A stretch of 64,000 bases of DNA from Burhinus oedicnemus (taxonomy: Eukaryota > Chordata > Aves > Charadriiformes > Burhinidae). Shown here one piece after another: positions 27,001-33,689 of this stretch (position 1 is its first letter; every line of letters begins with the position of its first letter). The DNA lies in contig VFFE01007103.1 of assembly GCA_008921705.1 (NCBI GenBank), positions 652,726 through 716,725 of the forward strand, read 5' to 3'. The notes under the pieces were generated by a model that was not told the DNA's origin, did no database searches, and saw only the letters and a program-made list of their open reading frames with translations. A program made the position numbers and the translations under genes.

Positions 27001-28117
27001 TCAAATCTCAGTTTGCATGTACGTATAAAAATGAGTCTAGTGAAATAAAGGGTCAGCATTTTCTCAACAGTAACCACATTCCAACCTGTGTACATCCTGC
27101 ACCAAAGCAACATTTGAAAGCTGGATATCTCACAGGTAAGCCATAGTAGGATTGAATAAGTGTGATGGCTAGTATTTCAAATATTATCAAACAATGCTTT
27201 ACTAAAACTCAAGTGTAAATATGTTTTCAAGAAAAAACTAGACGCCTCATTGCTCTATGTATGATATGATCAGTTAAATGTCTTTGCATTAAAATTGTAA
27301 TGCTAATGCTTTAAAAATATACATCTGTTTGAAAAATATGTTTTGATGCTATCTTGAGGTAAAAAATTGATACATAGTACATACACTACGTAATGTTTCT
27401 TCTTATTTTACAAAAGTAAGCTAAGTAAAATTTGTATTTTTGCCATTAAAAAAGGGAAAAATTTGTTCTACTCAACTATAAACCATATAATATATTTAAT
27501 TTCTAGGCCCTTTAAGTATCTTTTCCAATATCTTAAAGTTATAAATCCACTTCCATAAGTTAGTTGCTATTACATGTTTTTAAGCAATGTCATTTTAAAT
27601 TGGCAGTACGCTTACGAACACATAGCAAATGTAACTGCGATGACCAGCACAGTTTTGTTTTACTGATAAAGCACTAGTTTTGATTAAAAAAAATCACGAC
27701 AGTCCTCTGATGGAAAAAGGATGAATAATCCCAGATAACTTTTTATTTCTTCACATATGTTTTTGATATTCTTATATGACAGAAGGTATGAATTCATGTC
27801 TTGATGTACCAGTGCTTGGAACTATTTCTGAAAATGTTCATCAGACTAGAAGTTATACAGAAATGGGAAATCTGAGTTGTGAGCCAAGAAACAAGGACTC
27901 CAAGAATGAACAGATGGATTTGAATAATGACAAAGTAATCTGTGATAAAGAAAGTGAACCATCTTTGCAAAAAAATGCTAAAAGACCTAAGACTTCAAAC
28001 AACCCTCAGAAGGAAGTGGACAGCAAAATTGGTGGAAAAAGACAACACAGCAAAACTGCAAGCAAGAATAAGTTGATTGCTGGTCAAGCAAAATTAACTC
28101 ACTTTTTTCGACTGTAA
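6268..28117 (+). CDS. PARPBP: PARPBP (PARI), C-terminal half, five exons, 5' part outside window
   Basis: PARPBP/PARI is a UvrD-helicase-like protein without helicase activity that binds PCNA (best when SUMO-modified) and RAD51 and restrains homologous recombination in the nucleus. The window carries about 309 C-terminal residues in five exons: 6268-6450, 11724-11902, 16917-16998, 26985-27135 and 27783-28117. I recognised it by residue-level match to the remembered human protein, including the block [46 protein letters not shown] and the last residues [10 protein letters not shown]. The final motif fits the PIP box Q-x-x-[ILM]-x-x-F-F exactly. Phases agree at three of the four visible junctions (2, 0 and 1); the first junction (6450 to 11724) does not join in frame as sequenced. 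The exons encoding the N-terminal UvrD-like region were not found in 1-6267. The stop codon is TAA at 28115-28117. Confidence 0.95.
6451..6774 (+). other. PARPBP intron start, no further feature
   Basis: Sequence after the donor at 6451. Contains AATAAA at 6491-6496 and 6698-6703, which could allow premature polyadenylation, but nothing shows that they are used. Confidence 0.4.
6775..6945 (-). mobile_element. CR1 LINE 3' end fragment
   Basis: TTTAGGTTGGAAGGGACCTT and the following GATCATCTAGTT, CCATGGGCAAGGACACCTC and GAGAGGGCCTCCACAACTTC are the reverse complement of the CR1 3' end. The copy is about 170 bases, 5'-truncated, in a PARPBP intron. Confidence 0.9.
6946..8401. other. PARPBP intron, nothing recognised
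   Basis: AT-rich sequence without a recognised repeat or exon. The open frame at 7633-7824 is T/C-rich and has no recognisable product. Confidence 0.5.
8402..9276 (+). mobile_element. Endogenous retrovirus LTR, copy 1 (ERVK-like by primer site)
   Basis: The stretch begins TGTATTCGG..TGGCAAGGTTTTGGTAGC and ends near CAACTCACCA. It matches, in opposite orientation, 33690-34823. The U3-like part (about 8700-9130) is built from degenerate units of about 50 bases around a CTGGAGCAGG core. About 10 bases after the end lies a primer-binding-site-like sequence (9287-9304). It lacks the AATAAA-bearing stretch present in copy 2, so it is either another subfamily or internally deleted. Open frames over this region (8293-9296, both strands) are by-products of the GC-rich repeat. 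Family assignment rests on the primer site and recollection of a common bird repeat. Confidence 0.7.
9287..9304 (+). other. Retroviral primer-binding site, tRNA-Lys(1,2)-like
   Basis: TGGTGCCCAATGTGGGGC differs from the tRNA-Lys1,2 primer site known from betaretroviruses at two bases, both C-to-T changes at CpG positions, as expected of methylated old DNA. Its place just after the LTR supports that the element is an LTR plus a piece of internal leader. Confidence 0.6.
9305..11723. other. PARPBP intron; ERV leader remnant then unique sequence
   Basis: The first 100 or so bases (to about 9420, G/A-rich) may still be retroviral leader. The remainder is AT-rich unique intron. No gag, pol or env frame was recognised, so the rest of the provirus is missing. 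The frame at 11598-11906 is open only because it runs into the exon at 11724. Confidence 0.45.
11724..11902 (+). CDS. PARPBP: PARPBP exon (second visible coding exon)
   Basis: The acceptor TTTACTTTCAG ends at 11723. The exon reads [20 protein letters not shown], then [20 protein letters not shown] and [20 protein letters not shown], with a strong donor CTTCAG|GTGAGT at 11903 (phase 2, splitting an Arg codon). This is the best conserved block of the visible protein. No alternative AG upstream within the open frame (AGs ending at 11649, 11661 and 11666 checked) gives the phase needed to join the preceding exon. The intron immediately downstream starts with a GT-rich, low-complexity stretch (about 11925-11985). 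Confidence 0.93.
11903..12479. other. PARPBP intron with GT-rich start
   Basis: After the donor lies a TTTG/GGTT-rich low-complexity tract (about 11925-11985), then unique AT-rich sequence. Confidence 0.5.
12480..12960 (-). repeat. Possible LTR-like repeat (uncertain)
   Basis: Read on the - strand, this GC-richer island has a CT-rich block (12560-12610), the hexamer AATAAA at about 12496-12501 and a compact U3-like left part. It differs in composition from the surrounding intron. I could not match it to a named family and saw no clear target-site duplication. Confidence 0.28.
12961..13436. other. PARPBP intron, nothing recognised
   Basis: Unique AT-rich sequence between two repeats; no exon or repeat seen. 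Confidence 0.5.
13437..13690 (+). mobile_element. CR1 LINE 3' end fragment
   Basis: CATTGGAACAGGCTGCCCAG, CATCCCTGGAGGTATTTAAAA, GATCTTAAAGGTCTCTTCCAA and the tail GGTTCTATGATTCTATGAATT mark the last roughly 250 bases of a CR1 in sense orientation to PARPBP, with the typical octamer-like tail. Confidence 0.92.
13691..16164. other. PARPBP intron with a 19-base tandem duplication
   Basis: AT-rich intron. Two exact adjacent copies of GATTCTGATAGAATTAATG lie at 15270-15288 and 15289-15307. An imperfect duplication (ATGGTAGTTATTGTT) lies at about 14543-14592. No exon was recognised. Confidence 0.55.
16165..16605 (+). mobile_element. CR1 LINE 3' fragment
   Basis: The + strand reads [20 protein letters not shown], the CR1 ORF2 C-terminal region, then the WNRLPRE block, and the 3' UTR ends GATGATCTTTAAGGTCCCTT..ATTCTATGATTCTAT. 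About 440 bases, sense to PARPBP, ending 311 bases before the exon at 16917. Only mildly decayed. Confidence 0.94.
16606..16916. other. PARPBP intron, acceptor side
   Basis: Short unique stretch leading to the acceptor at 16915-16916; nothing else seen. Confidence 0.6.
16917..16998 (+). CDS. PARPBP: PARPBP exon (third visible coding exon)
   Basis: This is a short 82-base exon with acceptor TTTTTAATATAG ending at 16916 and donor AATAAG|GTATTG at 16999. The first base completes the split Arg codon of the preceding exon (AG|A). The sequence [28 protein letters not shown] corresponds to the human RSPTQVNNSIKPLRERICVS MQEKKIK (from memory). It is a basic, probably unstructured linker. The exon is in phase on both sides. 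It contains a run of ten A's (16985-16994) that codes for EKK and could be a slippage site in sequencing. Confidence 0.9.
16999..26984. other. Large PARPBP intron (about 10 kb), no exon or transposon recognised
   Basis: AT-rich sequence. Low-complexity tracts: an A-run at about 21044-21069 and an A-rich stretch with scattered C at 22400-22443. An exact 19-base tandem duplication, CTTTCTTGCTCAAGTTTGA, lies at 24598-24616 and 24617-24635. Short open frames (for example 19723-20028, 22199-22555, 24195-24497) have no recognisable domains. No CR1 copy of note was seen, unlike the introns on either side. Confidence 0.6.
26985..27135 (+). CDS. PARPBP: PARPBP exon (fourth visible coding exon)
   Basis: The acceptor TATTTGTAG ends at 26984 and the donor CACAG|GTAAGC starts at 27136. 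The exon reads [20 protein letters not shown] followed by about 30 less conserved residues ending YLT, then one base of a split Glu codon (G|AA, phase 1). The opening [12 protein letters not shown] is nearly identical to human; the rest has diverged, as expected of the disordered C-terminal region. It follows a roughly 10 kb intron with no recognised exon or repeat of note. Confidence 0.9.
27136..27782. other. Last PARPBP intron
   Basis: A 647-base AT-rich intron between strong GTAAGC and TATGACAG sites; nothing else recognised. Confidence 0.75.
27783..28117 (+). CDS. PARPBP: PARPBP terminal coding exon with PIP box
   Basis: The acceptor ATATGACAG ends at 27782. The exon completes a split Glu codon and then encodes 110 residues, ending at TAA 28115-28117. 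It is Lys/Asn/Ser-rich and probably disordered, with basic clusters ([11 protein letters not shown] and [14 protein letters not shown]) that could act as nuclear-localisation signals. The last ten residues contain QAKLTHFF, a canonical PCNA-interacting PIP box; the human protein ends QAKLTQFFRL. PIP boxes at the extreme C terminus are how PARI is recruited to replication forks, so this exon is functionally decisive. It lies 360 bases from the PMCH stop codon on the opposite strand. Confidence 0.95.
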
Positions 28118-28276
28118 GTTTTTGTTTTGACATACGTGGTACGTCAACTGGTTCAGAAGTTGTAAAATTTTGCGAGAAAAGGGTGAAATTATTAATTGCT
28201 TCCTTTCATACTCAAATAAGTGGAAGTAGCTTGTGTATAATATTAGACAAATACAAGTCTAGACTATGCAAAATCT

Positions 28277-28282
28277 TTTATT
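28277..28282 (-). terminator. PMCH: PMCH poly(A) signal (AATAAA)
   Basis: TTTATT on the + strand is AATAAA on the PMCH strand, about 195 bases after the stop codon. This gives a short 3' UTR, consistent with the compact mammalian PMCH mRNA. It lies 160 bases from the end of the PARPBP coding region on the other strand. Confidence 0.6.
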
Positions 28283-28420
28283 TTGTGATAACAATACATC
28301 GTTAGTAATTACACCCATGTTCTTTGTTGGTGATGAATTATGTTCCCTCTACAATGCAATGGGAAAGTATTTTTGCATGCATATGTATAGCCACACTAAA
28401 CCACAACAATTTCAAATTAC

Positions 28421-28426
28421 ATTAAA
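28421..28426 (+). terminator. PARPBP: Candidate poly(A) signal of PARPBP (ATTAAA)
   Basis: This is the first AATAAA/ATTAAA hexamer that I see on the + strand after the PARPBP stop, giving a 3' UTR of roughly 320 bases. Use of this signal would carry the transcript past the PMCH poly(A) signal (28277-28282) and into the PMCH 3' UTR, so the two mRNAs would overlap in antisense. A weaker variant signal further upstream cannot be excluded. Confidence 0.4.
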
Positions 28427-28477
28427 TTCATAATCAAATGTTTAACGTTCAAAGAAGGTGGTGTAGATCAGTAGTTT

Positions 28478-28527
28478 TCAGACTTGCCAACAAGGTCGAT
28501 AGACTCTTCCCAGCATACACCTCAGCA
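28478..28527 (-). CDS. PMCH: PMCH exon 3 (MCH C-terminal part and stop)
   Basis: This 50-base coding piece is too short to show up as an ORF. The acceptor is a long T-tract ending TCCTGTAG; the exon starts TG, completing the Met codon A|TG, then reads LRCMLGRVYRPCWQV and TGA at 28478-28480. It supplies both cysteines of the hormone ring. The intron between exons 2 and 3 is 228 bases (28528-28755). Confidence 0.97.
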
Positions 28528-29722
28528 CTACAGGAAAAAAAAAAAATCTGAAAGCTTAAATCATCAAAGAACTAGAATTCTTTATGGCCTCTGGAAATAT
28601 TAATTTTACAAATTTAACAAATACTTCCTCTTCTGTGCACCAAATCACAATAGACATGGAGTTTCTAAATGAATCTTCATCAAATTGCTATATAGACATT
28701 GCATTATACTTTACCAGAATTAAAAATTTTTGTGTGAAAATGAAAATATACTTACTGTCAAAATCTCGTCTTCCTATAGGGAATTTAGCTGAATTTTCTT
28801 CATCTGCAGTCTCTCTTTCCTGTATTGATTCAATATTTTGAATTTCAGTGTCAGCTGGAAAAGCCATGGCTCCCTTCAGTGCAAGATAAGGTAGTTGCTT
28901 TCTACCTAAGTTGATTGGCATAACACGATTTAAGAAATCAAGTCTGGAACCTGTGTCCTGTTTTAAGGGAAAACAAGAACAGCAGTTTATTAAAGTTAGT
29001 TGTGTTCACTTTTTATACTAAACTTTTTATACTTTATACTTAGCAGTGCAAGTATTTTATCTTTCAAGACGATTTTTTAAAAGTAATGACCTGCATTCCA
29101 TCTTTGGCTGAAATGGTTTTATGGTAAAGAACATGATAAAATAATGAGTCTTATATTTGGTGAAGTTAAAAACCTGTGGCTGCCTATAGGGATGTGCTGA
29201 ATCAAACAAATATAGGCGCTTTCCCCACAAGTTTTGGCTACATGTAGTTCTGTAAAAATCAGATTTCTTTTATTCAGCTGTCCAAGTTACACATTTAATA
29301 TCTTGGAATTAGATGCTTACAGTTGAAAATTTATTCTTGACTATAGTATGCTAAACTGAGATTTTTATATATTCACCAGGTTATTGCTTTAAATTATTGT
29401 ACTTGTTTTCTAAAGGGCTATAAAAAGAATTTGTGTTTTACAATTAAGCCAAAACATAGAACTGAAAACTCACCAAAAACTTCATGTTTCTGTCATCCTC
29501 TTCATCCAAAACACTGCTGTCTTCAGTCTTATAATGCTTCAGGAAAGGTACGGCGCCTCTGTTCACAGTTCTGTCTCCATTTCGAAGAGTTTTTCCTAGA
29601 TTTAATGTGGTTAGCAACATATCTTCATCTTCTACCTTTTGCAGAGATTTTGAAACTGACAGTAGAAAACCTTGAGAAAAAAGAGAGAGAGAGAGAATTA
29701 ACATGTATGATGAGATACACAT
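28478..29722 (-). CDS. PMCH: PMCH, pro-melanin-concentrating hormone (three exons)
   Basis: PMCH encodes the secreted precursor of the hypothalamic neuropeptide MCH, which acts on MCH receptors to control feeding, sleep and energy balance. Coding exons are 29474-29722, 28756-28957 and 28478-28527, giving 501 bases or 166 residues (human 165). Residues 1 to about 21 form a signal peptide (core YMLILSLSLFSQGFLL). The MCH peptide DFDMLRCMLGRVYRPCWQV is residues 148-166, preceded by Arg146-Arg147 and with the disulfide pair Cys154/Cys163. The start is at the position equivalent to human Met4: an in-frame TAA lies three codons upstream of ATG 29722. The human KR that releases neuropeptide EI is Glu130-Arg131 here, and a new Gly101-Arg102-Lys103 site is present. 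The gene is convergent with PARPBP, as in mammals. Regulation: TATA box and a short upstream ORF. Confidence 0.97.
28756..28957 (-). CDS. PMCH: PMCH exon 2
   Basis: The acceptor is a good pyrimidine tract ending AAAACAG (exon begins at 28957) and the donor is GACA|GTAAGT at 28755. It encodes residues 84-150, DTGSRLDFLNRV..., through NEI-like ADEENSAKFPIGRR to the first three MCH residues DFD, then the first base (A) of the split Met codon. PYLALKG and DEENSAKFPIGRRDFD are identical to human. Two extra residues relative to human give LGRKQLPYLAL in place of LAIKPYLAL. Confidence 0.96.
28958..29473 (-). other. PMCH intron 1
   Basis: A 516-base intron bounded by GTGAGT (29473-29468) and a pyrimidine tract ending in AG (28959-28958) on the - strand. 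No repeat seen. Confidence 0.85.
29474..29722 (-). CDS. PMCH: PMCH exon 1 (coding part)
   Basis: The exon encodes residues 1-83: signal peptide, then SKSLQKVEDEDMLLTTLNLG KTL and an acidic stretch SSVLDEEDDRNMKFL. The donor is TTTTTG|GTGAGT at 29473 (phase 0). The N-terminal pro-region has no dibasic sites, so no peptide is expected from it. CT-rich sequence within the signal-peptide codons (29680-29695) forms a short (CT)n run. Confidence 0.95.
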
Positions 29723-29724
29723 TC

Positions 29725-29745
29725 TTAGTTACTTAACACTTGCAT
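29725..29745 (-). other. Short upstream ORF in the PMCH 5' UTR
   Basis: On the PMCH strand an ATG at 29745-29743 opens a six-codon ORF (MQVLSN) that stops with TAA two bases before the main ATG (29722). If transcription starts about 30 bases from the TATA box the uORF is inside the mRNA. Such a placement would allow reinitiation or leaky scanning to set PMCH output; no direct evidence of translation exists. Confidence 0.4.
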
Positions 29746-29819
29746 AGAAGTTAAGCAGTTTTCAAATTTTAAGAAAGCTTTCCCAGTTGTAAATTAATAT
29801 GTTCTCCATCTGTGCCCAC

Positions 29820-29827
29820 TTTATATA
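29820..29827 (-). promoter_or_regulatory. PMCH: PMCH TATA box and core promoter
   Basis: The PMCH strand reads TATATAAA here, about 100 bases upstream of the start codon. Transcription should begin near 29797, giving a 5' UTR of about 75 bases. A consensus AP-1 type site, TGAGTCA (29883-29889), lies about 60 bases upstream of the TATA box; it is a sequence match only. Confidence 0.65.
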
Positions 29828-30842
29828 TTTCACAGATTGAATGGAAACTACTTCAATGGCTGATGAGTTCACTCTTTTGAAATGAGTCATATTAAGGAGT
29901 AACCTTTTCTATAATCCTTCTAATCCCATCTGTTGTTTAGAACTACTTAAACGTTTCTTTAGCATGGATAATTTGTTTCTTTGTATGTTTTTAGAACAGC
30001 ACAGATTAGTTCCTTCTGATGGATTAGTATAACAAAGTTCACAGAAGTGATGCCCATTTGTGTTGTTTATAAAGCCTTACTTGCAGTTAAGGCAATTTAA
30101 GAGAAGGAACTAATCTACATAAGTAAGCAGGACTGTTGTAAAGGTGTGATCTATCATAGTTCTTGATCAAAACTGGTTCGCTAAAGAGTTGAAAAGCTTG
30201 AAATTTAACGATAGCTTAGGCTGCTACTGTGTTAGAGCTGAAACCATTAATTTGTATTTTGATGTCCATTATGTCAGATTACATTATTTAGTGCTTATGT
30301 CTAGAAATCTTTATTAATACCTAAGTAATTATATTTGTCTGCATTTTCTTTCTGGAAATGGACCTTTCCCAGCTACAAATATAATATAGTCAGATATGTT
30401 TGCTAAGAACGTAGAAAGAAAAGTAAACTTCAAGTTTTCATTTAAAAGGTCTTTGAAGTTTGGAAATGTAAGTGTTTCTGCATAACACTTTCTTTTTACC
30501 TATCTGGAAAGCAAATGGGGTCAGCTCAGATTGGATAATCTCTTAATGTCAGTGATACAAACCATGTATTCAGTGGCTGTGTGCCTCTTATCTGGTACCC
30601 ATCTCTTAAATTTATGTTTGTTTTAACCTTTAGGTTAGTGCAGGGAACCAAACATCCTGCTAGTCAAGACAATTCACTAGGAAATTGATAAAGAAACTGA
30701 ATCAACAGAAAGAGTACTGGTTCCCCCTTGTTTTCCTCCCTCCCTCACCATTTTGCTTTTCCTGCTCTTTCACTGTACTGTCATACACTAGGAACAAAAT
30801 GTGATATTTTTTTTTATTAGCAAAAGTGATTTCTTACAGTGG

Positions 30843-30847
<5 letters not shown>
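29828..30847. other. PMCH upstream region, no gene
   Basis: AT-rich DNA upstream of PMCH, where distal regulatory elements would be expected. Only the AP-1 type match at 29883-29889 was picked out by eye. Confidence 0.45.
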
Positions 30848-30875
<28 letters not shown>

Positions 30876-30895
30876 NNNNNNNNNNNNNNNNNNNN
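30848..30895. repeat. Poly-T run ending in an assembly gap (20 N)
   Basis: A run of 28 T (30848-30875) goes straight into 20 N (30876-30895). The gap is probably caused by the homopolymer; on the other strand this could be the poly-A tail of a retroposed copy, but no such copy is seen beside it. Confidence 0.9.
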
Positions 30896-33689
30896 TCTTC
30901 TTGCCTTCTGCATTTTGTCTTGTTACAATGAAATAAGAACTCTTAAAATCTGAAATCTGATGTGGTACGTGTGAGTAAATAAGATCTAGGTGATAATGTG
31001 CCTGGAATTTGTCTCATACTCATTTTGAATTGTTCTAGAAATGGGTTATGAAACAATCATAACAGTTTTATTTGGTCTTGTAAGTACTGTAATTGCCACA
31101 TACAAGTGTTTCAGCCTAATGTCTACTATTGACTGAAAAATAAATAAAACAGGTGTATCTTGTATAAAGCCAAATATTTTTTTACTATTATCCGAATTGA
31201 AAAACTTTGCAATGCAAGAGAGAGTATTTAAATAACCTTAACAAATCATTTTACAGACTCTTAAAATACTATAAAAATACCTGGTCAACGTTAATTTCTG
31301 CAGTAGCGTATTACTTCTGATTTTAAAAGGTGGTGGGGTTGGTGGTGGTTTTTTGGTTGGTGGTTTGCGTGTTGTGTAGTGTGTTTTGTGGGCTGTTTGG
31401 TTTTCTGTTTGTTTGTTTAGTTTGACTCATGTAAATTTTATACAAAAAGCTGTATTTCAGTCCTTTTTGAGTGCAGTTAGAAGATATTTGTCATTTGAAC
31501 CAAGAGCCACACATACTAAGACTTTGGAAGACTGATTTAAAACCACACTCAAACTCTTCATAATGTGCTTGTTCATTTATGTGATTCTCTAGTAGTAGAG
31601 AAGGAAATGCAGACTATCTTTCTTATCCTTACAGAATGTCAAAGCATAGAGTTATGTGCATGAGACAGGTACTTCCACATCACTTAAAACATTTTGGTAG
31701 TTTTGTGTAAGAACATATAATTTTCTTACCTGGATAAATAACTGAAAATATTAGATTTTTTGTATTAGAAAAAAGAAATTTGTGGCATTTATTTTATTAA
31801 GAGGTCCATTTTGGCAATAGAGTTAACAGTATACATTGTGCATTGTGTCAGAGACTTAGGTGAATCTGTTTTAATTTCTCAGGCACAGATTTTTATTTTT
31901 TTTCCTGATCCTTTTTCTTGCACCATTGGACAGAGTAAGAAGAATAGACTGTGGTAGTATTAATTGATTTGTGCATTTTGTTTAGCACTGATATAAATGT
32001 AGGCAAAAAAATTCCAAAAAAGCTTTACTTGCTTAAGAACTGCACTTCCTTCTTAAGCCTTGAAGAGGAATCCTAGATTTTTCTATACTGGTTTTGGGCT
32101 TGCCAGTTGTTTTGCTTCAAACTAGAATGTAAATGGAGTCTAGCAAGCACATTTGACAAGAAGCTGGCTACAGCCAGTCAATAGGAAGCAATGAGGTTAT
32201 GAGTTGTATCTGAAATCCCAATCCCTTCTTGGGTATTAATGGTATCACTTATATTTACCCATACATTTGCTCATTTTGGACCCAGAGCCTGGAACTTTCT
32301 CTTGAAGGTGGACACTCTTTCTTTCAGTGACCTTAGCACCTCATTATATAGACCGTCTATCTTAAATACCTAACATAAGTGGTTTAGTTCCAAACCCCTC
32401 CCACCCCTAATCCAACAAGCAGGTGTTAAAGTGGAGATTCTCTATGCTGTCAATGGAAAAAACTTCTGATCAGTTCACAGGACATAACAGAGGTAATTAG
32501 CACGCTTCATTATTGACTGTAGGAAATTAAGACTCTTGCCGAGCACCGATTCACTGTTCCTCCCTGCTGAATTGGTAGTCACCTAGAATCAACAAGTTGA
32601 TTTAGCATGAAGTAGGCACTATGCTGCTTAGAACAGGACAGCTCTGGACTTGTGCAGGAGCACAGCTCTAAATATTTGGAGAACTTAAAATTATCTTTTG
32701 TTTATGTGGCAAGAGAATGTACAAGGAAAGGGTGGCAATGAATCCCTGCAGGCTAGACGGCTTTTACTGAATTTCTGCCCAAGATCCAGAATAGCCATTT
32801 CAATCCTCTTGTAATCCTCTTCAGGGGCACTACCACCATTCCTGTTGAATTACAGTCTATGTATTTATAGAATGAAATGTTGCATTTGTTTGTGTTACAA
32901 ATAAATTTTACAGTTGGGAAAACTTTAAAATATTTTCTGCTGGTTGTTATTTTGAAGGGAATTTCAGAATTTCATTTGGAGGAACTGCATGGAAACATAC
33001 ATGTTTCTTAAGGAATTGTACAGTGGAAGATCTGAGTAATGCATGTATCGTTCCTTCTGGCAAAAGATAATGATAGGGATATTGGTCATTGTGTCTGTCC
33101 TTTCTTAGAATTCTTCCTACTGAATAAAATGTTCTGTTCCTGTGGCAATAAAACACTATACTTGAAATTAATTGAACTGTTCTTTTCACTGTTTAAAAAA
33201 AAAAGGGAAAAAAACCCTGAAACCAATCTCCCCTCCCAACAACCGTTTCTTATTCCAAAATTCCTTTTGCAAGACAGTCCATATGTAACTCTATTAAGGG
33301 ATTCCCAATTAATCAGTAAAGTGGAAAGAGGAAGGAAGATTCCTCAAGCAATATTAGCTTCTTAATGAGGAAAAAAGCAGTGGTGATGGTGAACGTGCTG
33401 TATAAAAGCTAGACTACTAGGCAAAAATTGAATAGAAGAATTATAAATATTGACCTATTGATTACAGTAGATTCAATTTTTTATATGCTGTTAGATTCAA
33501 GATAAATCTGTAAGCAGAGAAGCTTATTAGTATCATAACCCAAGGAATAACTTTGGACTTCAGAGTATAGATGAAATCCTTATGTAATTTTTTATTAATC
33601 TCAGTTTGCCTTTAGAAGGCTTTGCTATGTCTGCCAGAATGCCTGGCCTTTGTGTATGTCTTTTTAGACTATTTGGTTTCTCTTCAGTC
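30896..33689. other. Intergenic, nothing coding recognised
   Basis: Unique AT-rich sequence with a GT-rich, low-complexity tract at about 31328-31422. Open frames at 32947-33189 and 33039-33365 have no recognisable product. Confidence 0.5.

Larger units (their letters stand above)
28118..28477. other. Shared 3' UTR region of PARPBP and PMCH
   Basis: The 360 bases separate the two convergent stop codons. It holds the PMCH AATAAA (28277-28282, - strand) and the PARPBP ATTAAA candidate (28421-28426, + strand), placed so that the transcripts would cross. Confidence 0.6.

Noticed and set aside
28688..28921. PMCH exon 2 read as a stand-alone protein from an internal Met
   Set aside because: The frame runs into intron sequence after FDS and starts inside the exon; the splice sites and human alignment give the exon as 28756-28957.
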